Positions 46,483 through 54,020 of a stretch of 64,000 bases of DNA are shown here, in pieces. Within the stretch, counting starts at the first letter, position 1. Each line of letters starts with the position of its first letter. Location: contig CACGTA010000003.1 in the NCBI GenBank assembly GCA_902575815.1, positions 31,898 to 95,897 of the forward strand. Direction: 5' to 3'. This DNA comes from an uncultured Alphaproteobacteria bacterium (GTDB taxonomy: Bacteria > Pseudomonadota > Alphaproteobacteria > HIMB59 > GCA-002718135). The position numbers and the translations under genes are program-made. The notes beneath the pieces are model-generated. The model did no database searches. It was not told the DNA's origin and saw only the letters and a list, made by a program, of their open reading frames with translations.

Positions 46483-47060
46483 AAAAAAAATTTGCCTTAA
46501 TTTCTGTATTTGAAAAAAAAAATTTAAAATATCTTTGTGATAATTTAGATAAATATAACTATAGGTTTATATCAAGTGGTTCTACAGGAAATAAAATAAG
46601 AAGTTTAGGCTTCAAATGCCAGGATATTTCAAAACTAACTAAATTTAAAGAAATGTTTGAGGGTAGAGTTAAAACATTAAATCCATTGATCTATAGCTCT
46701 TTGCTCTACAAAAGAAATGATAAGAATCACCAAAAACAGTTTCAGTCTTTAGACTTCCCCAAAATAGATATTGTTGTAGTAAATCTTTATCCATTTAAGA
46801 AATATTTAAGAAAAAATAATAGTGATCAAATTATAGAAATGATAGATATAGGAGGTCCGAGTTTATTAAGGGCAGCAGGAAAAAATTTTGAACATATTAC
46901 TCCAATAATAGACATAATGGATTATAAAAAATTAATTACTAATTTGGAAAAAAATAAAGGAACAACTGATATTTTTTTTAGAAAAAAAATGGCATTAAAA
47001 GTTTTTAAAAAAACATCTCAATATGATGAAATAATCGCTAATTGGTTAAATGAAAAATAA
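46461..47060 (+). CDS. purH: PurH N-terminal half: IMP cyclohydrolase domain (split gene)
   Basis: 199 residues covering only the MGS-like IMP cyclohydrolase domain of PurH. Family positions kept are Lys71 (RVKTL), Tyr110 (NLYPF), Asp129 (IDIGGPS) and Lys141 (AAGKNFEH), corresponding to human ATIC K66, Y104, D125 and K137. The nearby His of the common TLHP motif is Asn74 here, which is unusual. The frame ends at TAA 47058-47060, exactly in the interdomain linker. The AICAR transformylase half begins 11 bp earlier in the +1 frame. Confidence 0.92.
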   Translation: MVHRKNLKKKFALISVFEKKNLKYLCDNLDKYNYRFISSGSTGNKIRSLGFKCQDISKLTKFKEMFEGRVKTLNPLIYSSLLYKRNDKNHQKQFQSLDFPKIDIVVVNLYPFKKYLRKNNSDQIIEMIDIGGPSLLRAAGKNFEHITPIIDIMDYKKLITNLEKNKGTTDIFFRKKMALKVFKKTSQYDEIIANWLNEK

Positions 47061-47967
47061 AAGCAGAAAAACTAAATTAAGGTATGGTGAAAACCCAAAT
47101 CAAGATAGTTATTTAATTAGTCGTTCAAAGTCCTCTGTTTTTGAAAATCAAATTAGTGGAAAGAAATTAAGTTATAACAATCTGATTGATCTTGATAGTG
47201 GATTAAAATGTTTAATGGAATTTGTTGAGCCTACATCAATAATTCTCAAACATACAAATCCTTGCGGTGTTGCCTCAGCAAAAAAAATTGAGGTTGCTTT
47301 TAATAAATCTTATGAAAGTGATCCAAAAAGTGCTTTTGGAGGAATAATATTTTTAAATAGGAAGGTATCTTATAAGCTTGCTAAAATTATATTTAAAAAT
47401 TTTTATGAAATGATAGTTGCTGCTGATTATGATCAAGCTGCTATCAAAATATTAGAGAAAAAGAAGAATTTAATTTTGTTAAAAATTCCCAATATTAAAA
47501 AAAAATCAGTTGAATATAGGTCAACTCTCTTTGGAGATCTTTATCAGACTACAGATTTAGATCCAATCAATAAAAAATTTCTTAGATTGGTCTCAAAAAA
47601 AAAGGGGTCAAAGAAATCAATTGATGACTTAATATTCTCATTGAAAATTGTAAAATATTTAAAATCAAATGCTGTTATATTATCTAGAAATAAGCAAACC
47701 TTAGGATTAGGTCATGGGCAAACAAACAGGGTAGATGCTCTAAATTTATCAATTAAAAATATGAATAAATATTTTAAAAAGGGTAACTTTGTTTGTGCTT
47801 CAGATGGATTTTTTCCTTTTAAAGACAGTATCAACCTACTTAATAATAATGGATGTAATGTTGTAGCTCAACCTAGTGGTTCTATAAATGATAAGATAAT
47901 AATATCCTATTCTATAAGAAATAAAATTTCATTATATTTTACAAAAAATAGATTGTTTAAACATTGA
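47050..47967 (+). CDS. purH: PurH C-terminal half: AICAR transformylase domain (split gene)
   Basis: 305 residues covering only the AICAR formyltransferase domain. It starts with ATG 47050 and quickly reaches LRYGENPNQDSYL. The catalytic pair Lys67-His68 lies in LKHTNPCGVA, followed by SDPKSAFGGII, LKSNAVILSRNKQTLGLGHGQTNRVDAL, SDGFFPFKDSINLL and QPSGSINDK. All expected sites are present. It catalyses formyl-THF-dependent conversion of AICAR to FAICAR. Together with the upstream 199 residues (504 total) it equals one normal PurH of about 510-530, minus part of the linker. Confidence 0.94.
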   Translation: MKNKSRKTKLRYGENPNQDSYLISRSKSSVFENQISGKKLSYNNLIDLDSGLKCLMEFVEPTSIILKHTNPCGVASAKKIEVAFNKSYESDPKSAFGGIIFLNRKVSYKLAKIIFKNFYEMIVAADYDQAAIKILEKKKNLILLKIPNIKKKSVEYRSTLFGDLYQTTDLDPINKKFLRLVSKKKGSKKSIDDLIFSLKIVKYLKSNAVILSRNKQTLGLGHGQTNRVDALNLSIKNMNKYFKKGNFVCASDGFFPFKDSINLLNNNGCNVVAQPSGSINDKIIISYSIRNKISLYFTKNRLFKH

Positions 47968-48116
47968 CAAAAAATATAAAATTCCCAAGATATCTGAAAA
48001 AATTAATTAAGTATCATCCAAAAATCACTTCAGGTAGAAAAAATTTTCAGAACCATAACTATAGAATTAATAAAACTATAGAAATAATTAAGAAATATTT
48101 TAATTTGAAAGACTAG
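47964..48116 (+). CDS. Possible small basic protein (50 aa), unrecognised
   Basis: A frame beginning TTG at 47964, overlapping the purH stop by 4 bp (TTGA), runs to TAG at 48114-48116. The product is Lys-rich and basic (NIKFPRYLKKLIKYHPKITSGRKNFQNHNYRINKTIEIIKKYFNLKD) with no membrane segment. Composition resembles the coding regions around it and the stop-start overlap fits an operon. There is no ribosome-binding site, and it could be chance in AT-rich DNA. Confidence 0.3.
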   Translation: MTKNIKFPRYLKKLIKYHPKITSGRKNFQNHNYRINKTIEIIKKYFNLKD

Positions 48117-48188
48117 CTTAGAATTAAAAAAATTGGGTTTTTTTTAGTTTTGTTTACTGATCCTATATTTTGATATAAACATAAATTT

Positions 48189-48794
48189 ATGAACAAACCA
48201 AATCTTATCTTCCCTACTCCTGTTTGGACAATACAACTTGAAAATTTTGAAAACATAAACAGTGAAATGTATAATTTTATTAAGGAGACTCAGATAAAAG
48301 ATAAAGAAGGTATAAAAAAAAGTAATAATAAAGGATGGCATTCAAAAGATTTTGATTTGCAAGAAACTGAACCCAAAAACTTCATAAAAAATATTTCACC
48401 ATCTATTGAAAAGGTAATTGCTGATATGAATTGGGAAAAGGAAAAACAATCAGTAAAAATTAGCAATATGTGGGCTATTATAAATACTGGTGGTTCAACA
48501 AATTCAAGACATCAACATGGTAATAGCACAATAAGCGGCGCTTACTACATACGCGCACCAAAAAACTGTGGTGATATTGTTTTTTATGATCCAAGACCTG
48601 CACCAGTTTTTTATTATCCAGAAGCTGTGAGTTCTAATTTACTTAATGCTCATATTAATAGCATCACCCCTAAAGAAGGAGCTTTAATCTTATTTCCTAG
48701 CTATTTAGATCATTCAGTTAATGAAAATCTGTCAGATGATGAAAGAATTGTAATAAGTTTTAATATAACAATTCAGGCACATTCAAAGTCATGA
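48189..48794 (+). CDS. Putative 2OG-Fe(II) oxygenase (TIGR02466-like)
   Basis: 201 residues. The start IFPTPVWTIQLENFE and the middle TNSRHQHGNSTISGAYYIRAPKNCGDIVFYDPR ... LILFPSYLDHSVNEN match the pattern of TIGR02466-type double-stranded beta-helix oxygenases, with candidate metal residues in RHQHGN and LDHSV. They are common in marine bacteria and phages, with an unknown hydroxylation target. It is the first gene of the accessory region and its 3' end overlaps the convergent next gene by 22 bp. Confidence 0.8.
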   Translation: MNKPNLIFPTPVWTIQLENFENINSEMYNFIKETQIKDKEGIKKSNNKGWHSKDFDLQETEPKNFIKNISPSIEKVIADMNWEKEKQSVKISNMWAIINTGGSTNSRHQHGNSTISGAYYIRAPKNCGDIVFYDPRPAPVFYYPEAVSSNLLNAHINSITPKEGALILFPSYLDHSVNENLSDDERIVISFNITIQAHSKS

Positions 48795-49549
48795 TAATTT
48801 TTTGAAATGTTTTCCCATGCTTCTCCAGTTTCTATCTCTTTAAGCGTCCATTGGCCATATGCTAAATTATTAAAAATTTTATAATCTATATTTGGGTTTT
48901 CAATATTCTCAATTTTTCCAATATAGTTTAGAGAACTTTCTGTAAAATATGAAGGAACTCCATTTGACATTGCAGTAAAACCAGCTGTAGATTGTAAACT
49001 CACAAATGCCCAAGCATCTTTAAATAATAAATTTAGTGGTTTTTCTGAAAATTTGTTATGGACCACAACTTTTCTATCTGTATATTTTCTTACTAACTTT
49101 AGTGTATCTTCTGTCCAATTAGGTACATTATATAACTTTTTCATAGCTTCTGATGGCTCTGATAGTATTATGTAATTTCCAGACTTTTTTGGTTCAATAA
49201 TTTTAAGATTTAGTTTTTTTAGCCTGTCATTAGGGTAGTTACCTTTACCATTGTGTATAAAATTATTGTAAACTATTCTAAAATAGCCATCTAGATTAAT
49301 TACATTTGTACGATTATTTTCAAATAATCTTTTAGACTGATTAAAATATCCATGATCCATATAATAATAATTTTTAACTTTATTAATTATTTCAAGGGTT
49401 CCTCTTAATACACCATAAGTTGCTATTGTTCTGTTGTAATCTTTGAAATTACTTACGCTGCACATAAGTGAGTCTGATCCTTTTGCAAAGTTATAACATA
49501 AGGTTTTATTAATTATATGATCTGTGTAAACAACTACGGGTTTTTCCAT
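48773..49549 (-). CDS. Unrecognised protein, possibly capsule/glycan related
   Basis: 258 residues, no signal peptide. The N-terminal half is rich in Asn and Tyr (VYTDHIINKTLCYNFAKGSD) with an YYYMDHGYF segment. The C-terminal part contains AWAFVSLQSTAGFTAMSNGVPSYFTESS, reminiscent of the donor-site loop of GT-B or capsule-export enzymes (S-x-x-x-x-A-x-x-x-G-x-P). I do not recognise a family with confidence. It overlaps the convergent oxygenase-like gene by 22 bp and lies among glycosyl- and methyltransferase-like genes. Confidence 0.7.
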   Translation of the reverse strand: MEKPVVVYTDHIINKTLCYNFAKGSDSLMCSVSNFKDYNRTIATYGVLRGTLEIINKVKNYYYMDHGYFNQSKRLFENNRTNVINLDGYFRIVYNNFIHNGKGNYPNDRLKKLNLKIIEPKKSGNYIILSEPSEAMKKLYNVPNWTEDTLKLVRKYTDRKVVVHNKFSEKPLNLLFKDAWAFVSLQSTAGFTAMSNGVPSYFTESSLNYIGKIENIENPNIDYKIFNNLAYGQWTLKEIETGEAWENISKNYHDFECA

Positions 49550-49627
49550 GAAATTATATTATAAACTAATTAGTTACTTTATAAATATATACATTTCTGT
49601 TATCTGTCTTAAGATTTTATTAATTTT

Positions 49628-50389
49628 ATGTTCAGTGTTTTACAAAATAAACAAAGAATTAAATTTAGATTTGATAAATTTCCGTATTTAATTATTGATG
49701 ACGCTCTTCCCGCAGATCTTTATGAAAAATTAAATTCCACTTTTCCTAAATATAAAAAAATAATTGGTCAAAATGAGTATAAAGAAAATTTTGCTTATAG
49801 ATATAATGCATTTAACGCACTTAGAGATGATGAAATAAGTAGTGATTGGAAAGAATTTATTAAATATCATACAAGTTATGAATTTTTAGAGGAGTTTTAT
49901 GACATTTTTGGGGAGTCTATAAAAAAAATTTATAAAGTAGAAAAAGAAAGATTATTTAATAAAAATAATATTGGTGTTAGGTTTGAAGGTAAAAATCATT
50001 TTAATCTAGATTGTCAATTTGTTGTTAATACCCCAACAAGTGGTGATACTAAAGTTATTGAGCCACATTTAGATAACCCAGTAGAGTTTTATGCTGCACT
50101 TTTGTATATGAAAGAAGAAAATGATAATTCTGAGGGTGGAAATTTAATCACATATGATTTTAAAGATAAACCTAGTTTTTATGGCAAATCTAGAGTTAGG
50201 GAAGAAAAAGTAAATTTAATTGAGGAAATAGAGTACAAACAGAATAGGTTGGTAATGTTCTTAAATTCTCCATATTCAATTCATGGTGTAAGTAGAAGAA
50301 GCAAGACTGAATTCTACAGAAAATATATTAACATAATTGGAGAATTTAATTTTGAATTATTTAATTATCGAAATTTTCTAGAAAAATAA
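49628..50389 (+). CDS. 2OG-Fe(II) oxygenase (prolyl-hydroxylase-like)
   Basis: 253 residues. The N-terminal segment FDKFPYLIIDDALPADLYEKLNSTFP is the usual lead-in of P4H-like oxygenases. The iron site is VIEPHLDNPVEFYAALLYM (HxD), then the distal His in NSPYSIHGVSRRSKTEFYRKYINI with an Arg about 10 residues on for 2-oxoglutarate. The substrate is unknown. It is an isolated plus-strand gene between two minus-strand genes, and no start-site motif is seen. Confidence 0.85.
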   Translation: MFSVLQNKQRIKFRFDKFPYLIIDDALPADLYEKLNSTFPKYKKIIGQNEYKENFAYRYNAFNALRDDEISSDWKEFIKYHTSYEFLEEFYDIFGESIKKIYKVEKERLFNKNNIGVRFEGKNHFNLDCQFVVNTPTSGDTKVIEPHLDNPVEFYAALLYMKEENDNSEGGNLITYDFKDKPSFYGKSRVREEKVNLIEEIEYKQNRLVMFLNSPYSIHGVSRRSKTEFYRKYINIIGEFNFELFNYRNFLEK

Positions 50390-50394
50390 ATTTT

Positions 50395-51240
50395 TTATTT
50401 TCTTTTTTTATCATCAGGAATTTGATTTTCTGCGTTTGCACTACCTTTATCTTGATATTTATAATCTGTTTCAAATTTTAAAATATCACTTAGATATTTA
50501 CCTTGAAGTGGTATTTTGAAACTATCATTAGAAAGTTTGTTTAAAGCAACTACAAGAAGAATATTTTTACCAATTTTTTCTTTTGCTATTTCAATCATTT
50601 TATTAAATTTAGAGTTATTTCTATGAGGCTTAATTTGCTCAAACATTATAGAATAATCACTACTATCTAATTTTAACTCAGCCCCATCTCTATTTGCTAG
50701 TGAAATTTTTAAAATTTTATAATTATTAGATGCCGCTAAATCAGCAAAAAAAATTGGATTAAAATTATAAAAACCATGATTAATCCAATCAATAAAAGGA
50801 AGTATATTTAACATTACACCATTAATTTTCGTTAAATTATGAAAATTTAAAAATAAAGCATATTGATTAAATACATGTTCACCTGTTCCATTATTTATAA
50901 CAAGATCATATTTTTTATTAAAATTATATGTTTCAGAAATATTTTTGTTTAAATCAAATTGGAAACTTTCATATGCTCCATTTATATCAATTGATTTATA
51001 ATCGTTAAAACCTATTGAATTAAAATAATCTTTAGTGCTAAAGTTTTTTTTATTTTTTAGACTTTCTAAGTTTGTCTTTTGAAAATCATTTATATTGGAA
51101 TTTTGGTTTATTATATTTGATATAAAGTTATTATCTATGGAAGAAGTTTGTGAGCCAAGATCAATTGCTTCTGGATTTTTATTTACTATAATATTTTTGC
51201 ATTCAAGAACATTTTGGGCAGCTAATGGGTTAAATGTCAT
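50395..51240 (-). CDS. SAM-dependent methyltransferase-like protein
   Basis: 281 residues. The segment EAIDLGSQTS near residue 25 fits a motif I beta strand, and YDLVINNGTGEHVFNQYALFLNFHNLTKINGVMLNILPF fits the motif IV-V region of class I methyltransferases, although the GxGxG loop is not canonical. Polar Lys/Asn-rich insertions and a charged tail (GSANAENQIPDDKKRK) follow. Likely methylates a sugar or small metabolite. The fold is inferred from motif order only. Confidence 0.65.
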   Translation of the reverse strand: MTFNPLAAQNVLECKNIIVNKNPEAIDLGSQTSSIDNNFISNIINQNSNINDFQKTNLESLKNKKNFSTKDYFNSIGFNDYKSIDINGAYESFQFDLNKNISETYNFNKKYDLVINNGTGEHVFNQYALFLNFHNLTKINGVMLNILPFIDWINHGFYNFNPIFFADLAASNNYKILKISLANRDGAELKLDSSDYSIMFEQIKPHRNNSKFNKMIEIAKEKIGKNILLVVALNKLSNDSFKIPLQGKYLSDILKFETDYKYQDKGSANAENQIPDDKKRK

Positions 51241-51313
51241 AATAATAATATTCAGTATTTTTTTTAATTAAATTTATAATTATACTTAAATTGATGTATT
51301 AAAGTAAATAGAA

Positions 51314-51889
51314 ATGGATAACTATTCTGATTATTACTATAAGATAATTGAAAAATATAAATTTTTTCATGAAAATGGTATCAAAGACTTGCCAGGAAAT
51401 AGCACCTTTCTTGGATATTCTTTAACTAAATGGATAGTTAAAATTAAAGAAATAATAAAAAAAACTAATTCTGGTTCGTTAATAGATTTCGGTTGTGGAA
51501 AGGGATTTTTATATAATAATAAATTTAAAATCGGAGAAGAAGAATTCATTAATTTGTCTGATTTTTGGAATGTCGAAAACATTTACTTATATGATCCAGG
51601 AGTAGAAAAATATTCTACCTACCCAAATAAAAAATATGATGGTGTAATTTGTACAGATGTTATTGAGCATATTCCTGAAGATGATGTGATTCAATTTATT
51701 GATAAATTATTTAATCTTTCAAATAAATTTATCTTTTTTGTAATAGCAACGATCCCAGCTTCTAAATATTTTGACGATGGAAAAAATATACATTTATGTT
51801 TGAAAACTCAGGAAGATTGGAATGAAATTTTTCTGAATTTTAAGAAAAAGTATCCTAATATTAATCAATACGTTTATTTTAATGATTGA
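51314..51889 (+). CDS. Class I SAM-dependent methyltransferase
   Basis: 191 residues. SLIDFGCGKGFLYNN is a clear motif I (E/DxGxGxG), followed by a YDPGVEKY acidic motif II and YDGVICTDVIEHIPEDDVIQFIDKLFNLS, the classic motif with Ile-Glu-His. The C-terminus is short and probably lacks accessory strands. It could methylate a glycan or lipid. It stands on the plus strand next to a glycosyltransferase-like gene 70 bp downstream. Confidence 0.82.
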   Translation: MDNYSDYYYKIIEKYKFFHENGIKDLPGNSTFLGYSLTKWIVKIKEIIKKTNSGSLIDFGCGKGFLYNNKFKIGEEEFINLSDFWNVENIYLYDPGVEKYSTYPNKKYDGVICTDVIEHIPEDDVIQFIDKLFNLSNKFIFFVIATIPASKYFDDGKNIHLCLKTQEDWNEIFLNFKKKYPNINQYVYFND

Positions 51890-51958
51890 AAATAATTTAT
51901 TCTAAATTTTTAACTTAAATCTTTGAACTTATAAAATGATTTCTGATATATATACATA

Positions 51959-52870
51959 ATGTTTCGTGTAGGATTAACTGAATTTGTACAAACTCCATGG
52001 AGTATAAGAATAAGAGATGCGATGTTTAACGCATTAAATATGAACAAAAATATTAATTGTGAAATAATAGAAAATTATCCTGAACAAAAATATGACATTC
52101 TAATTCTTGTTGGAATTAGAAGTTTATCTAAAAGAAAATTAGATATTAATCGTTTAAGACAAAATGTAAAAATTATTATTGAAATTGGAGATAGTGGTTT
52201 AGATCCTCGTCGAACTAATGAAGATTATTATTTTTATTTCATCCCTACTGATAAACCTCTGTTTAATCACTATATTTATTTACCAAAGTTTATTGATAAC
52301 CATTATTTATATCCTGAGCAATCTGAAAAGATTTCTGTTTTTGTAGATCATTATGGATGTGGTAGTCAAACTGAGCAAGAGAAACAAATTTCAATTAGAG
52401 CTATTTTATATATTTTTAATAATTTAAAAAAATATAGAAATGAAATTGATATTTATTTTCATTCTCCCAAGGGCATCGAGTTAAACCCTGAAACTATTAC
52501 TATCCCTGCTGATAAAAAAAATTACTATAAAAATATAGAATTTGAAGAGATAACAAAGATTTATAGAAAGTGTCACTTTTTTTTTCCAACACATAGGGAA
52601 AGCCAAGGTATGCTTGCGCAAGAAATAGGCGCATGTGGAGGTTTAACAATAATGCAAAAATGGATGTATCCCATTGAAACGCATCACCAATTTGAACACT
52701 TGTTGTATGACTTTGAAAATTTTGTAGATTTTAGAAGACTTTTAGATATCTGCCAAAAAAAAGGTTTTATTCAAAAAAATAGAGATAAAGTAATAAAAAA
52801 TTGTTCAATTTCTCAATTTAATAATGTTTTAAATGATAAAATAGAAATGATTATATCTAAACATTTTTAG
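51959..52870 (+). CDS. Glycosyltransferase-like protein (GT-B type)
   Basis: 303 residues. The C-terminal block FFFPTHRESQGMLAQEIGACGGLTIMQKWMYPIETH resembles the nucleotide-sugar loop of GT-B enzymes (S-x-G-x-x-x-x-E-x-x-A-x-G). The N-terminal part (FVQTPWSIRIRDAMFNALN ... YDILILVGIRSLSKRKLD) is the acceptor domain. No signal peptide is seen. Donor and acceptor are unknown. It is the last gene before the decayed tRNA-Gly copy. Confidence 0.7.
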   Translation: MFRVGLTEFVQTPWSIRIRDAMFNALNMNKNINCEIIENYPEQKYDILILVGIRSLSKRKLDINRLRQNVKIIIEIGDSGLDPRRTNEDYYFYFIPTDKPLFNHYIYLPKFIDNHYLYPEQSEKISVFVDHYGCGSQTEQEKQISIRAILYIFNNLKKYRNEIDIYFHSPKGIELNPETITIPADKKNYYKNIEFEEITKIYRKCHFFFPTHRESQGMLAQEIGACGGLTIMQKWMYPIETHHQFEHLLYDFENFVDFRRLLDICQKKGFIQKNRDKVIKNCSISQFNNVLNDKIEMIISKHF

Positions 52871-52900
52871 TTATTTATTTATTTTTGATATTTAGATTAG

Positions 52901-52967
52901 CGAAAGGTTTCAAATACTCGACTTCTGCCTTGGCAAGGTTGCCGAGTACGAACTTGATCACCACAAT
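52901..52967 (-). pseudogene. Decayed tRNA-Gly copy (tRNA pseudogene / att-like remnant)
   Basis: Compared base by base, 52901-52950 matches 53901-53950 (the intact tRNA-Gly) at an exact 1000-bp offset, with an identical central block CTTGGCAAGGTTG that includes the anticodon GCC region. Mismatches break the T-stem, the anticodon stem and the D-stem, and the acceptor ends no longer pair, so it cannot fold as a working tRNA. The best-preserved part is the 3' half of the tRNA, as expected of an integration-derived duplication. No integrase is seen nearby. Confidence 0.75.
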
Positions 52968-53030
52968 CCTAAGTAATCTATAACATATTATACCATCAAC
53001 CGATAAGAATTAAAAAAAATTAATCATAAA

Positions 53031-53792
53031 TTAATCCCGAGGAACCAAAGGGTACATATCAAAATTTTGTTCGTCAAAAAACTTTAAACGATTAGGTATT
53101 GTGTTTAAAACTAATTCGTTATTTTCTTTTAATATTCTATCTGAACGATAGCGCACAGCTATCCATGTCAAAATACTCTCAGCCACATCTTCACTTTCAG
53201 GAAATTTTTTAGCATAATCAGAAATATGTTCTTTGTCTTTACTTTTTGCTTTTTCCCATTTAGCTTTACTTAGTAGTCCACCGAAATCCCAATCTAAAGA
53301 TGTATGACCTGCTTCATGGATAAAAACTTCTTCTAGAATTTCTTTAGAAATATATTCTTTACTTCTATCGGTGTGAATTAATAAATTTTCATTACCACCA
53401 CCATAGCTTTTATTTCCTTTGTGGATCCAGACAGTTTTTACATTGGTAAGTAAAAAATTTGGCAATCTTCCAATCACTTCAGAGTAATAAAACGCTTCCT
53501 TAAATGCGTTATCAACATTTTTAAATTCAGGATTTACTTGTATTTCAATAATTCTTTCCTCGTATACTGCATTAAATAAAAATACCTCTTTGTTTAACCA
53601 TCGACCACCTTTTCTACGATCAAACATTTCACGATAATCTTTCCCAGTATAAATTAGCTCCTTAAATGTTGTTGGATCATTAGAGCTAATTACATCTGGA
53701 AAATACCAAATGGTTCCATCGTATGGTGGCTTAGCTTGGAGATTCATAGAAGAACAAAAAACTAGAATAAGTAAAATTGAGATAAATTTCAT
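53031..53792 (-). CDS. Secreted HExxH metallopeptidase-like protein
   Basis: 253 residues with a signal peptide (MKFISILLILVFCSSMNLQA) directing export. The zinc motif HEAGHTSLD lies at about 159-167. A downstream SEDVAES region could give the third ligand, as in gluzincin-like proteins with ExxAE. No known peptidase family was recognised with confidence. It lies alone between the decayed and intact tRNA-Gly copies, so it may be the passenger of a small integrated element. Confidence 0.65.
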   Translation of the reverse strand: MKFISILLILVFCSSMNLQAKPPYDGTIWYFPDVISSNDPTTFKELIYTGKDYREMFDRRKGGRWLNKEVFLFNAVYEERIIEIQVNPEFKNVDNAFKEAFYYSEVIGRLPNFLLTNVKTVWIHKGNKSYGGGNENLLIHTDRSKEYISKEILEEVFIHEAGHTSLDWDFGGLLSKAKWEKAKSKDKEHISDYAKKFPESEDVAESILTWIAVRYRSDRILKENNELVLNTIPNRLKFFDEQNFDMYPLVPRD

Positions 53793-53891
53793 ATTAATAT
53801 TTTGAAACTCTATTAATTTTTTTAATTCATCAAGAGTATAATATTTAAAATGCCGATATAAGGCCGATTAAGAGTAATTTATCTAGAATTT

Positions 53892-53966
53892 TGGAGCGGG
53901 CGAAGGGATTCGAACCCTCGACTTCAACCTTGGCAAGGTTGCGCTCTACCCCTGAGCTACGCCCGC
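53892..53966 (-). tRNA. tRNA-Gly (GCC)
   Basis: On the minus strand the sequence folds fully: acceptor GCGGGCG/CGCCCGC, D-arm GCTC/GAGC, anticodon arm CAACC-TTGCCAA-GGTTG with anticodon GCC, and T-arm GAGGG-TTCGAAT-CCCTT. The discriminator is T and an encoded CCA follows, 75 nt in total. It lies between blh and the HExxH gene, and the block 53901-53949 is duplicated in decayed form 1000 bp away. Confidence 0.98.
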
Positions 53967-54020
53967 TTAAATATCACAATTACCACTTTAAGTTTATAAG
54001 TCAATATTTGAGAAAATGAT

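Noticed and set aside
46461-47967. purH split as a simple sequencing or assembly frameshift
   Set aside because: Not fully excluded, but the break falls precisely in the interdomain linker with a proper ATG for the second half, which a random error would rarely produce.
52901-52967. A second working tRNA-Gly
   Set aside because: Mismatches break the T-, D- and anticodon stems and the acceptor ends do not pair.
52970-53030. Integrase remnant next to the decayed tRNA copy
   Set aside because: The short AT-rich spacer has no recognisable reading frame or integrase motif.
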